Made by a program: the position numbers and the translations under genes. From positions 1 through 64,000 of the forward strand of contig CAMFLR010000003.1 of NCBI GenBank assembly GCA_945957605.1: a stretch of 64,000 nucleotides of DNA. The letters run 5' to 3'. This DNA comes from an uncultured Isosphaeraceae bacterium. GTDB lineage: Bacteria > Planctomycetota > Planctomycetia > Isosphaerales > Isosphaeraceae. The notes beneath the pieces were generated by a model. That model was not told where the DNA came from, searched no databases, and saw nothing but the letters and a program-made list of their open reading frames with translations. Below, piece after piece: positions 24,737-32,263 of this stretch. Position 1 is the stretch's first letter; every line of letters starts with the position of its first letter.

Positions 24737-25258
24737 TCAGATTCGTTCGCGCCAAGTTCTCGTCATCACGAATATTGTCGAGCCAATTCCAAGGATGCCG
24801 CACAGGACTACGATCGTCCACTTCATTGCGTAGTCGTTAGTCCGGAGCATGAGCTGCCACGTGCCGGCGATCCCCGCGACGAACACGGCCGCGCCAAACG
24901 AGATAGCGATGATCCAGATTGCCAGCGAGACAAGGAAGCAAACGAGGTAATCGGTTGCGTCAATTTCGAGTTCCCTGCGACGCTGTGCGCGCGTAACGCG
25001 TTCAACCCGCACCATCGCCAGTCCCGAAATGAAAGAAAGAAATAGGCCGACGCCGCCGTTCGCGCTGAAAATCGTGATGTACACAGCGACGATCGCAACC
25101 AAGAGCATGAGCGATCCGACGGTGATCCTTGGGAAAATGGGAGACTTCTTCCCAGCGATGAGCGCGACCTCGCGGCATTGAGCACACTCGCGCAGGTACG
25201 CCGGATTCGGCCGTCCGCAACGAGGACACAACAGGTCGTGAACGCGAGATTCGGTCAT
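24737..25258 (-). CDS. Zinc-ribbon membrane protein, paralogue 1
   Basis: The 173-residue protein begins with a zinc ribbon whose cysteines are Cys11, Cys14, Cys25 and Cys28, then four predicted membrane helices: about 48-66, 68-84, 105-130 and 145-165, with a basic stretch (TRAQRRRELE) between helices two and three. A near-identical layout and the same Cys spacing are seen in the protein at 27593-28117; both share RIT-GS-MLLVAI-AVY at the start of helix one. The gene follows Lgt-like and radical SAM genes on the same strand. Function unknown; an envelope scaffold or sensor tied to the lipid genes is a guess. Confidence 0.8.
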   Translation of the reverse strand: MTESRVHDLLCPRCGRPNPAYLRECAQCREVALIAGKKSPIFPRITVGSLMLLVAIVAVYITIFSANGGVGLFLSFISGLAMVRVERVTRAQRRRELEIDATDYLVCFLVSLAIWIIAISFGAAVFVAGIAGTWQLMLRTNDYAMKWTIVVLCGILGIGSTIFVMTRTWRERI

Positions 25259-25309
25259 AAAATAATGATTATATAACTTGTGATTTGGAGGCGATGGAAT
25301 GGATTGGAC

Positions 25310-25345
25310 GGGGTGGTCCGGGCGACAAGTTGTCCCGGCCACCCC
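25310..25345. repeat. Palindromic intergenic repeat, copy B (short)
   Basis: GGGGTGG-T-CCGGG at the left and CCCGGCCACCCC at the right pair around GACAAGTTGTC. This is a compact version of the hairpin found in the copies at 111-204 and 45974-46118. It lies in the spacer between the Lgt-like gene and the zinc-ribbon gene. Confidence 0.65.
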
Positions 25346-25414
25346 ATTCGGCTTAGTGGCCGGTGGAAAGCGTCACTCCTAAATGAGTCTCTCAAATCAT
25401 TTTTCCAAGTGTTT

Positions 25415-26137
25415 TCAACGCATCGACTCACCGGAGCGGCGAATGGCTCGCGCATCCCGCCAGTATAATGCAGTAAAAACGCCGATGAGTACGAGCGACG
25501 CCGCCTGATATCCGGTCAGCCCGTATCCCAAAATCGGCTCCGGGCGAATCCATTCCGTAATGAACCTGTAAATCAAATAGGCGATGAAATACAGCTTGAT
25601 CCTTTGTCCCGGAAAGAGATTCCGCTTTTCCAGGATCAACAACACAACTAAGGCTGTGGCGTGAAACGCTGACTCGTAGAGCTGTGTAGGGTGGCGCAAG
25701 ACTCCGTCGCCAAAATCAATGCCCCACAAACCGCCTGTTGGTTTCCCGTAACAACAACCCGCGACGAAGCACGCCAGCCGGCCGATCGCCACCGCAGCCG
25801 CGACGGGAACTGCAAAGCTATCGCCAGTTTTCGTGCGAATATCGAGTGACCACTTGGCAACTTCAACGCCGAGATATCCGCCCGCCAGGCCGAAGACGAT
25901 CGTCTTACCGTTCGAGAACCACGCGAGTCCCGAACGGACATTCGCCCAATCTTCAGCCAGCACGAACGGCAGTTTGGCGGCAATCATAGCCCCCGCAAAC
26001 GCGCCGAAGCCGACGGCGAAGCGTTCCGTTGGCGAAAGCCCAAGTTTTCTCTGCCTTGGTCGCGCCAGCAGAACCGCCGTGACAATCGCCAGCAACATCA
26101 GCAGCGGGTAAGTGATCGGCAGCGGGGTAGGGTTCAT
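25415..26137 (-). CDS. Lgt-like (prolipoprotein diacylglyceryl transferase family) membrane protein
   Basis: A 240-residue protein with about seven hydrophobic helices. It keeps the Lgt-family HPTQLYES motif (His149 to Ser156) and a GR pair (119-120), but where typical Lgt has a Gly-Asn-Phe-x-Asn signature it reads GRLACFVAGCCYGKPT. That marks a divergent branch. Lgt moves diacylglycerol from phosphatidylglycerol to a lipoprotein cysteine. The start ATG overlaps the stop of the radical SAM gene by 4 bp (26134-26137), so the two are coupled and likely act on one lipid substrate. A genuine second Lgt or a different lipid transferase are both possible. Confidence 0.8.
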   Translation of the reverse strand: MNPTPLPITYPLLMLLAIVTAVLLARPRQRKLGLSPTERFAVGFGAFAGAMIAAKLPFVLAEDWANVRSGLAWFSNGKTIVFGLAGGYLGVEVAKWSLDIRTKTGDSFAVPVAAAVAIGRLACFVAGCCYGKPTGGLWGIDFGDGVLRHPTQLYESAFHATALVVLLILEKRNLFPGQRIKLYFIAYLIYRFITEWIRPEPILGYGLTGYQAASLVLIGVFTALYWRDARAIRRSGESMR

Positions 26138-27573
26138 GAGTTCAGTGCGATCGATTGCGAGCCAGCCATCGCCTGCTGAATCGCCGGCAAGGCGACATGC
26201 CCCTCGCGATAGAGCACGTTATAGGCGCAGAACGGGATGACGTGCCCGCTCGGCAGCACGTGGTGAATGCAGCACTTCATCAAGCGCCTGACGTCGAAGT
26301 TATAGGCGTCGAGGAAGGATGTAATCGTGATCCGGAAGACGTCGGCTGGTGCCAGTTTTTCGTCGAGCGCTTGACGGAAAAACTGGCTCGCCGCTTCGAG
26401 CAATTCGGGCGGAACGTTGCCCGGATTCAGGTCGGTGCCGCAACACCCGACTTGCTGCAAGTAGCGTTCGATCAGCAGCCGCGCACTGTTGCGCGTGAAG
26501 AGAATTCCGTTCGCGAGAATATCGAGATGCTGTCGGGCATCAATGAATCGCGAGAGGGGTACAACCTTGCCCCCTTTGCGAAACGCGTAGGTCAGGCTAT
26601 GGCAGTTGGGGTGAGCGCAGGGAAGCGGTAGGAAATCGTCTTCGCGAAAAATGCCGTCGCTCTCTCGGGCGATTGCCGAGATGACGTCGGGAAATGTGAT
26701 CCGACGCTCGAGGTCCTCCGGCAGAACTGCGCGGCCGGAATAGGTCGCCGGCTGAAAGCTAATTCCCGTGATCCACGGCCGCGCCAGGCCGAACTTGACA
26801 ATCGCGCCGATCTGATCGTCGTTCACACCCGGTTGAAGCGTCGTCACCAGCGTGAGCCGAATCCCTCGCTCACCCAGCAATTCAATCGCTTTCAGCTTGG
26901 TGTCGACCAGCGATTCACCACGCAGCGCAAGGGAACTCTGGTCGCTGAATCCATCGAACTGAAAGTAAATCTCGACGCGATGTTTCCAGCGCTCAATGGC
27001 GTCGAGCATCTTCGTATCGTGCGCCAAACGCAGGCCGTTCGTGTTCACCATCACGATGTCGATCGGCTGCTCGCAGGCGTAGTCGAAAATCGCGATGAAG
27101 TCGGGGTGAATCGTCGGTTCTCCGCCGGAAAGCTGGCAAACTTCCGCACGTCCTTCCACTTGTACCAGGCGGTCGATCGACGCCTTCGCTTCCTCAAAGC
27201 TGAGATGCGCACCGCCAGGGCCGCTGCTGGAAAAACACATCGGACATTTGAGGTTGCACGAAGTTGTTAGCTCGACGAGCCCCACGCACGTATGCTGCTC
27301 GTGCTCGGTGCAGAGGCCGCAGTCGTAGGGGCAACCCTTGTCGGGCTCGACGCCATACTCGGGCGGAACTTTGCCAGGAAGGCTGTATTGCATCTGGTCG
27401 TAAAGCGCGACGTCGGAACAGATGAAATCTTCGCGCACGCCATGTGTTGGGCAACGTTTGCGGAAGTAAACACGTTTGCCTTTTGTGATGATTTTCGCCG
27501 GCACGAGCGCGAGGCATTCGGGGCAAAGGCTTTGCGTTGTGCCCAGAAACGTATGATCGCGGAGCTTGGTCAC
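26134..27573 (-). CDS. Radical SAM enzyme, tetraether-lipid-synthase (Tes/MJ0619)-like
   Basis: The 479-residue protein has an N-terminal cysteine-rich module (CPEC 17-20, Cys41-Pro-Thr-His, CPYDCGLC 81-88, then THE-like EHEQHTC) followed by the radical SAM cluster motif Cys106-x3-Cys110-x2-Cys113 (CNLKCPMC) and a SAM-binding GGEPT. A C-terminal cysteine-rich segment (CCGTD, CCIHH) could hold further Fe-S clusters. This layout is the one I associate with archaeal tetraether synthase, which joins lipid tails through C-C bonds. I chose a GTG at 27573, with GGGAG about 9 nt upstream, 20 bp after the zinc-ribbon gene. Function in membrane-spanning lipid formation is inferred, not proven. Confidence 0.82.
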   Translation of the reverse strand: MTKLRDHTFLGTTQSLCPECLALVPAKIITKGKRVYFRKRCPTHGVREDFICSDVALYDQMQYSLPGKVPPEYGVEPDKGCPYDCGLCTEHEQHTCVGLVELTTSCNLKCPMCFSSSGPGGAHLSFEEAKASIDRLVQVEGRAEVCQLSGGEPTIHPDFIAIFDYACEQPIDIVMVNTNGLRLAHDTKMLDAIERWKHRVEIYFQFDGFSDQSSLALRGESLVDTKLKAIELLGERGIRLTLVTTLQPGVNDDQIGAIVKFGLARPWITGISFQPATYSGRAVLPEDLERRITFPDVISAIARESDGIFREDDFLPLPCAHPNCHSLTYAFRKGGKVVPLSRFIDARQHLDILANGILFTRNSARLLIERYLQQVGCCGTDLNPGNVPPELLEAASQFFRQALDEKLAPADVFRITITSFLDAYNFDVRRLMKCCIHHVLPSGHVIPFCAYNVLYREGHVALPAIQQAMAGSQSIALNS

Positions 27574-27592
27574 GAGATGATCTCCCGCATGA

Positions 27593-28117
27593 TTATTCGA
27601 CTTTTCGCCAGAAGACGATGAGCGTGTAGACCAGCGTGAACAGGCCGACTCCGAAGCAAAGCACGACGAGCACAACGAGCAGCCGATTGGGATCGCCGAA
27701 CTGAGCCACCGGCATCATCAGCATGCACGAAGCGAAAAGCGCGGCCAGCCCGCAAAACAGCGACGCGAACAGAATGGCGAGGGCAATAATGAAGCGAAGG
27801 AGAATCCCCGTGGCGTCGGTGGCGATCTCTTTACGTCTGCGTTTCTCGACGACGTACAGCGTTCGCACGAGCGCGGGGACCGACACGATGACGAGAAACA
27901 TTCCGAAGCTGATATCGGCCGAGAATGCCGCGAAGTAAACCGCCAGAATCGCCACCAACAGCATGATCGAGCCGAGCGTGATGCGTGTTGCCAATTTGGG
28001 GGCGGGGTCGATCCGGAAGATGATCTCGCCGTTGCAATGCGCGCACTCAACTGCGGATAACGGGTTTTCCCCGCCGCAGTGCGGACAGATCACCTTGCGA
28101 GCTTCGGGTTCTGTCAT
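27593..28117 (-). CDS. Zinc-ribbon membrane protein, paralogue 2
   Basis: A 174-residue protein with zinc-ribbon cysteines at 11, 14, 25 and 28 (CPHCG, CAHC) and four predicted membrane helices. It shares cysteine spacing, helix order and a basic loop (VEKRRRKE) with the protein at 24737-25258, so the pair arose by duplication and now brackets the radical SAM and Lgt-like genes. The ATG at 28117 (MTEPEARKVICPHCG) aligns with the start of its paralogue (MTESRVHDLLCPRCG). No known function. Confidence 0.82.
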   Translation of the reverse strand: MTEPEARKVICPHCGGENPLSAVECAHCNGEIIFRIDPAPKLATRITLGSIMLLVAILAVYFAAFSADISFGMFLVIVSVPALVRTLYVVEKRRRKEIATDATGILLRFIIALAILFASLFCGLAALFASCMLMMPVAQFGDPNRLLVVLVVLCFGVGLFTLVYTLIVFWRKVE

Positions 28118-28535
28118 GAGCGTCTGGTTGATTTTGGATCGGTGCATACCAGGCGCACGCCGCAAGCGCACCCGGCACACAATACATTTTGACCTGACGG
28201 CACGACGAAAGCGAGGGTGACGGTAAACCGGTTGAGTCGCGGAGATCGACGATGATGTCAACGTGGCCGCCGATGCGAACTTGCCACGATCATGACTTTC
28301 CAGATCGCTGTGGCCTCTCAGTGTCGCAGTCTGCGCTCATCGACGTCCCACCGGTCGGGCGCCTTCGTCACGTTTTCGAGAGCTAAACAAAGCTGACGAA
28401 TTCTTAAGCCTTGTAATCCACTGCTGCGCGAGAATTGTTAAAACTTCCGCTCAAATCGGTGGCAATTGGCACGGAACGGGCATTATGATGCGTGTCCCGA
28501 GGACTCCCACCTGTTGACTTCCAAGGAACTGCGTC
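28118..28535. other. Divergent spacer between lipid locus and ThuA gene
   Basis: This 418-bp gap separates minus-strand and plus-strand genes and should hold both promoters. On the plus side I see a sigma54-like element (28466-28482). I found no convincing small gene or RNA, and no clear promoter for the minus-strand zinc-ribbon gene. Confidence 0.5.
28466..28482 (+). promoter_or_regulatory. Sigma54-like -24/-12 promoter
   Basis: The sequence TTGGCACGGAACGGGCA keeps the invariant GG (28468-28469) and GC (28480-28481) with exactly 10 nt between them, and the full TGGCACG -24 box. Only the TT before the -12 GC is changed to GG. Transcription would start near 28493, about 43 nt before the ThuA-protein ATG. 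Confidence 0.5.
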
Positions 28536-29564
28536 ATGAATACGCGTCCGCGCCTTCGTCGCCTGGCGCTCGCCGCTACATTGTTCGGCCTCTTCGGCAC
28601 GCTCGCCACCGCTGCCGACCCCTGGGTTTTCTACAAGGGGGGTGAAGGGCCGGGCAAGGGCAAGCATATCGTCCTCATCAGCGGCGATGAAGAATACCGC
28701 TCGGAAGAAGCATTGCCGCAGCTTGGAAAAATCCTCGCCACGCACCACGGCTTCGACTGCACCGTGCTGTTCGCAATCGGCAAGGACGGCTCGATCAACC
28801 CCAACCAGAGTGATAACATTCCCGGCCTTGAAGCGCTCAAAAAGGCCGACCTGATGATCATCTTCACCCGGTTCCGCCACCTGCCGGCCGACCAGATGGA
28901 TCACATCGCCGAGTACATCGAAGCGGGCAAGCCGGTCATCGGCATGCGAACGGCGACCCACGCTTTCAACATCAAGGGAAATCACCCCTACGCCGGCTAT
29001 TCGTGGGATAACAAAGGCAAGGAGTGGCACGACGGCTTCGGCCGCCAGATTCTGGGTGAAACGTGGATCAGCCACCACGGCAACCATGGCAAGGAAAGCA
29101 CACGAGGGATTATTGCCTCAGGCGCAGAGCAAAGCGCGATCTTGAAGGGGATCAAGAATGGAGATATCTGGGGGCCAACCGACGTTTATGGCGTCCGCCT
29201 GCCGCTGCCCGAAGGGAGCGTTCCGCTGGTGATGGGCCAGGTGCTCGAAGGAATGAAGTCGGACGACAAGCCGGTCGAAGGCAAGAAGAACGAACCGATG
29301 ATGCCAGTCGCCTGGATTCGCCGCTACACGCCGAAATCCGGCAAGCAAGGGAAGGCGTTTTGCACAACGATGGGGGCGTCGCAAGACCTGCAGAGCGAAG
29401 GTGTGCGGCGACTACTCGTGAACGCGAGCTACTGGGCCGTGGGCCTGGAAAACAAGATTGATCCCACGTCGTCGGTGGCGATCGTCGGCGATTACAAGCC
29501 ACACCCGTTCGGCTTTGGCACGTACGTGAAGGGCGTAAAGCCCGAAGATCACGCGTCGAAGTAA
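28536..29564 (+). CDS. Secreted ThuA-domain protein
   Basis: The 342-residue protein has a signal peptide (cleaved near TLATAADP, residue 27) and a ThuA-like, class I glutamine-amidotransferase-fold domain: HIVLISGDEEYRSEEALPQL, then FTRFRHLP, GMRTATHAF and HHGNHG. ThuA domains are linked to sugar (trehalose) use and are common next to planctomycete secreted hydrolases. AAGGAA lies 9 nt before the ATG. It sits 48 bp before the glycoside-hydrolase-like gene and both are exported, so joint action on an extracellular carbohydrate is likely. Confidence 0.88.
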   Translation: MNTRPRLRRLALAATLFGLFGTLATAADPWVFYKGGEGPGKGKHIVLISGDEEYRSEEALPQLGKILATHHGFDCTVLFAIGKDGSINPNQSDNIPGLEALKKADLMIIFTRFRHLPADQMDHIAEYIEAGKPVIGMRTATHAFNIKGNHPYAGYSWDNKGKEWHDGFGRQILGETWISHHGNHGKESTRGIIASGAEQSAILKGIKNGDIWGPTDVYGVRLPLPEGSVPLVMGQVLEGMKSDDKPVEGKKNEPMMPVAWIRRYTPKSGKQGKAFCTTMGASQDLQSEGVRRLLVNASYWAVGLENKIDPTSSVAIVGDYKPHPFGFGTYVKGVKPEDHASK

Positions 29565-29612
29565 CAACTGACAAACGAAATCCCCGCGCGACAACGGAAC
29601 GAGACTTCACTC

Positions 29613-32261
29613 ATGAAAACGCGACTTCTTGCAAGCCTGATCGTTCTGTTGTTCGCGCAGGGTGCCCAGGCCACATTGATCTGGGTTGAAGGGGAAAAGC
29701 CGGCGCGCTCCGACGTGCGCCGGCATCCTTACTGGTATGACCTGGTGAAGCGCGACCAGCTTTCGGGCGGCGATTTCATCAGCAACTGGTCTGAAACGGC
29801 TGGTACGGCGAGCTATCGCGTCACGGTTCCTCAAGCCGGCGAATTCGAATTCTGGGTTCGTGCGAATCCGGTTCAGACGAAGCTCTCCTTCATGCTTGGC
29901 GACGGCGCATGGACCGAAATCAAAACCGATCGCGACGCGGTTGATGTGGTGAATATCGCGGCCGACGACAAGCCGGATCTGCGGTTCGTCGCCTGGATCC
30001 GCGTTGGGAAAGTGAAGCTGGAAAAGGGCGTCAATCGCGTCAGCTTTCGTATGAACAGCGGCAACAACAATCACGGATATCTTGACTGTTTTGTCTTTAC
30101 CGATGAATCGTTCCAACCGCGCGGTCCCAACAAGCCAGGCGCAGCGAGCGTTTCCGACGAGGCTGGCTGGTTCGCGTTTGATCCCAAGCCCGACACCTTC
30201 AAGGCCGACAATGCGATCGACCTGCGACGATTGAACGAGAAGTTCGCAGGCGAAAACGGCCGGATTATCGCCAAGGGACCGCAGTTCGTTCACGAACGCT
30301 CGGGTAAGCCGGTGCGGTTCTGGGCCGTGAATGGCCCTTCAAGCCACGATCCCGATGCCCTGAAACGCGAAGCGCGGATTCTGGCCAAACGCGGCGTGAA
30401 CCTCGTGCGAATCCACCATGCCTATTACGATCGCAACGGAGTGCTCGATCTCAAGAAGGTCGCCGAGACGGTTGAAGCCGTCGAGATTCTTAAAAATGAA
30501 GGAATTTACACGCATCTTTCGATTTACTTTCCACTCTGGCTCGACCCGGAACCCGGAAACCGATTTTTGAAGGGTTACGACGGCAAAACGCATCCATTTG
30601 CCGCACTCTATTTCAACGAGGATTTTCAGGCAGTTTACAAGGCCTGGTGGCAAGCGCTTTTGACGACAAAGAATCCCCGAACCGGCAAAACTCTACTTGA
30701 AGAGCCGGCGGTGTTTGGTGTCGAGATCATCAACGAGGACTCGTACTTCTTTTGGACGTTCAACGACAAGAACATTCCCGATCCGCAGCTTCGCCTTCTG
30801 GAAACACAGTTCGGCGCGTGGCTGGGCAAAAAGTACGGCTCGATCAACGCGGCATTTACGAAGTGGAACGGCCCGAAGTTGCCGCGCGACGTTCCGGCGG
30901 AAGGGCGTGTTGGATTTCGACCGCTCTGGAACATCGCCAACGAAAAACAACCGCGCGATAAGGATGCCGCCGCCTTCCTGCTTCAAAGCCAGCGCGGCTT
31001 CTACGAAAAGACATATGCGTACCTGCATTCGCTTGGCTTCAAGGGATTAGTCACGGCATCGAACTGGGCAACTGCGAGCCCCGAGGTTCTGGGACCGCTC
31101 GAAAAATACAGCTACACCGCGACCGACTTCATCGATCGCCACGGCTATTTCGGCGGCAAGGTGCGGGGTGAGGCGTCGGAATGGTCGATTCGCGACGGGC
31201 ATTTCTATACGGACCGCAGCGCCCTGCGATTTGATTCCGAAACGCCAGGCAAGCCGAAAGTGTTTGTGCATCCGGCGATGGATCCGAAGTACGACAACAA
31301 GCCGTCGATGATCTCCGAAACCACTTGGAATCGCCCCAACCGCTATCGCACCGAGGCGCCGCTCTACTTTGCGGTTTATGGAGCGCTGCAAGACAGCGAT
31401 GCGATCGTTCATTTCGCCGACGATGGAGCAAATTGGTCGGTGAAACCGGGCTATTTCATGCAGCCGTGGACCTTGATGGCCCCCTCACAAATGGGCCAGT
31501 TCCCCGCGGCCGCGTTGATCTATCGCCAGGGATTGGTTGATAAAGGTGATGTCCTTGTCGACCTCAATCTCAAGCTCGGCGATTTGCTCGACCTCAAGGG
31601 GACGCCGTTGCCTCAAGATGCTGCGCTCGACGAATTGCGGCTCAAGGACGTGACATCAAGCGGCGGTCGGGCATCGCAAACACCAAGGCTCATCGACCCG
31701 CTCGTGCACTACGTAGGTCAAACGAAGGTGACGTTCAGCGAGCGCGGTGGTCCATCGACGGTGAAACCGCTCGCGCCTTTTGTCGATCGTAAGCGACAAG
31801 TTGTTACAAGCACCAACAAACAACTGCGGCTCGATTACGGCAAGGGAAAACTCGAGATCAACGCGCCGAGCGTGCAGGGCGTTTCGGGGAACATCGCCGG
31901 CACTACGGCTCTCAACGATCTCGTTGTTACATCGAAGCTCGAACTGGCTCATATCGTCGTCGTGAGCCTCGACGGCCAGCCGCTGGCGAAGTCGCAGAAA
32001 ATGTTGCTTCAGGTGATGACCGAGGAAAAGCCGAGTGGATTCAAGACGGAATCCGCCGGCGACGAGAAGCGAATTGTGAGCATCGGTCGCGACCCGTGGC
32101 TGGTGAAGAATGCGGAGGGAACTGTCGCGTTCAAGCGGAGCGATGCGTCGCGTCTCAAGGTGACGGCGCTTGATGGCAACGGCGATCCAATGAAAACGGC
32201 TGGAGACGCGTCAAAGATCACGCTCCAGCCGTCGGTGGTTTATTATTTGATCGCGCTTTAG
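29613..32261 (+). CDS. Large secreted glycoside-hydrolase-like protein
   Basis: An 882-residue exported protein. After a signal peptide (to about AQATL) comes a beta-sandwich like carbohydrate-binding modules (about 22-165: ASYRVTVPQAGEFEFWVRAN), then a (beta/alpha)8-type glycosidase domain (about 190-610). The pattern NE near residue 374 in VEIINEDSYFFW fits the acid/base of clan GH-A, and the Glu in MISETTW near residue 569 fits the nucleophile. The strand RGVNLVRIHHAYYDR also matches. The last 250 residues are beta-rich. The substrate is unknown. Its stop is only 2 bp from the convergent kinase gene's stop. Confidence 0.82.
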   Translation: MKTRLLASLIVLLFAQGAQATLIWVEGEKPARSDVRRHPYWYDLVKRDQLSGGDFISNWSETAGTASYRVTVPQAGEFEFWVRANPVQTKLSFMLGDGAWTEIKTDRDAVDVVNIAADDKPDLRFVAWIRVGKVKLEKGVNRVSFRMNSGNNNHGYLDCFVFTDESFQPRGPNKPGAASVSDEAGWFAFDPKPDTFKADNAIDLRRLNEKFAGENGRIIAKGPQFVHERSGKPVRFWAVNGPSSHDPDALKREARILAKRGVNLVRIHHAYYDRNGVLDLKKVAETVEAVEILKNEGIYTHLSIYFPLWLDPEPGNRFLKGYDGKTHPFAALYFNEDFQAVYKAWWQALLTTKNPRTGKTLLEEPAVFGVEIINEDSYFFWTFNDKNIPDPQLRLLETQFGAWLGKKYGSINAAFTKWNGPKLPRDVPAEGRVGFRPLWNIANEKQPRDKDAAAFLLQSQRGFYEKTYAYLHSLGFKGLVTASNWATASPEVLGPLEKYSYTATDFIDRHGYFGGKVRGEASEWSIRDGHFYTDRSALRFDSETPGKPKVFVHPAMDPKYDNKPSMISETTWNRPNRYRTEAPLYFAVYGALQDSDAIVHFADDGANWSVKPGYFMQPWTLMAPSQMGQFPAAALIYRQGLVDKGDVLVDLNLKLGDLLDLKGTPLPQDAALDELRLKDVTSSGGRASQTPRLIDPLVHYVGQTKVTFSERGGPSTVKPLAPFVDRKRQVVTSTNKQLRLDYGKGKLEINAPSVQGVSGNIAGTTALNDLVVTSKLELAHIVVVSLDGQPLAKSQKMLLQVMTEEKPSGFKTESAGDEKRIVSIGRDPWLVKNAEGTVAFKRSDASRLKVTALDGNGDPMKTAGDASKITLQPSVVYYLIAL

Positions 32262-32263
32262 TT

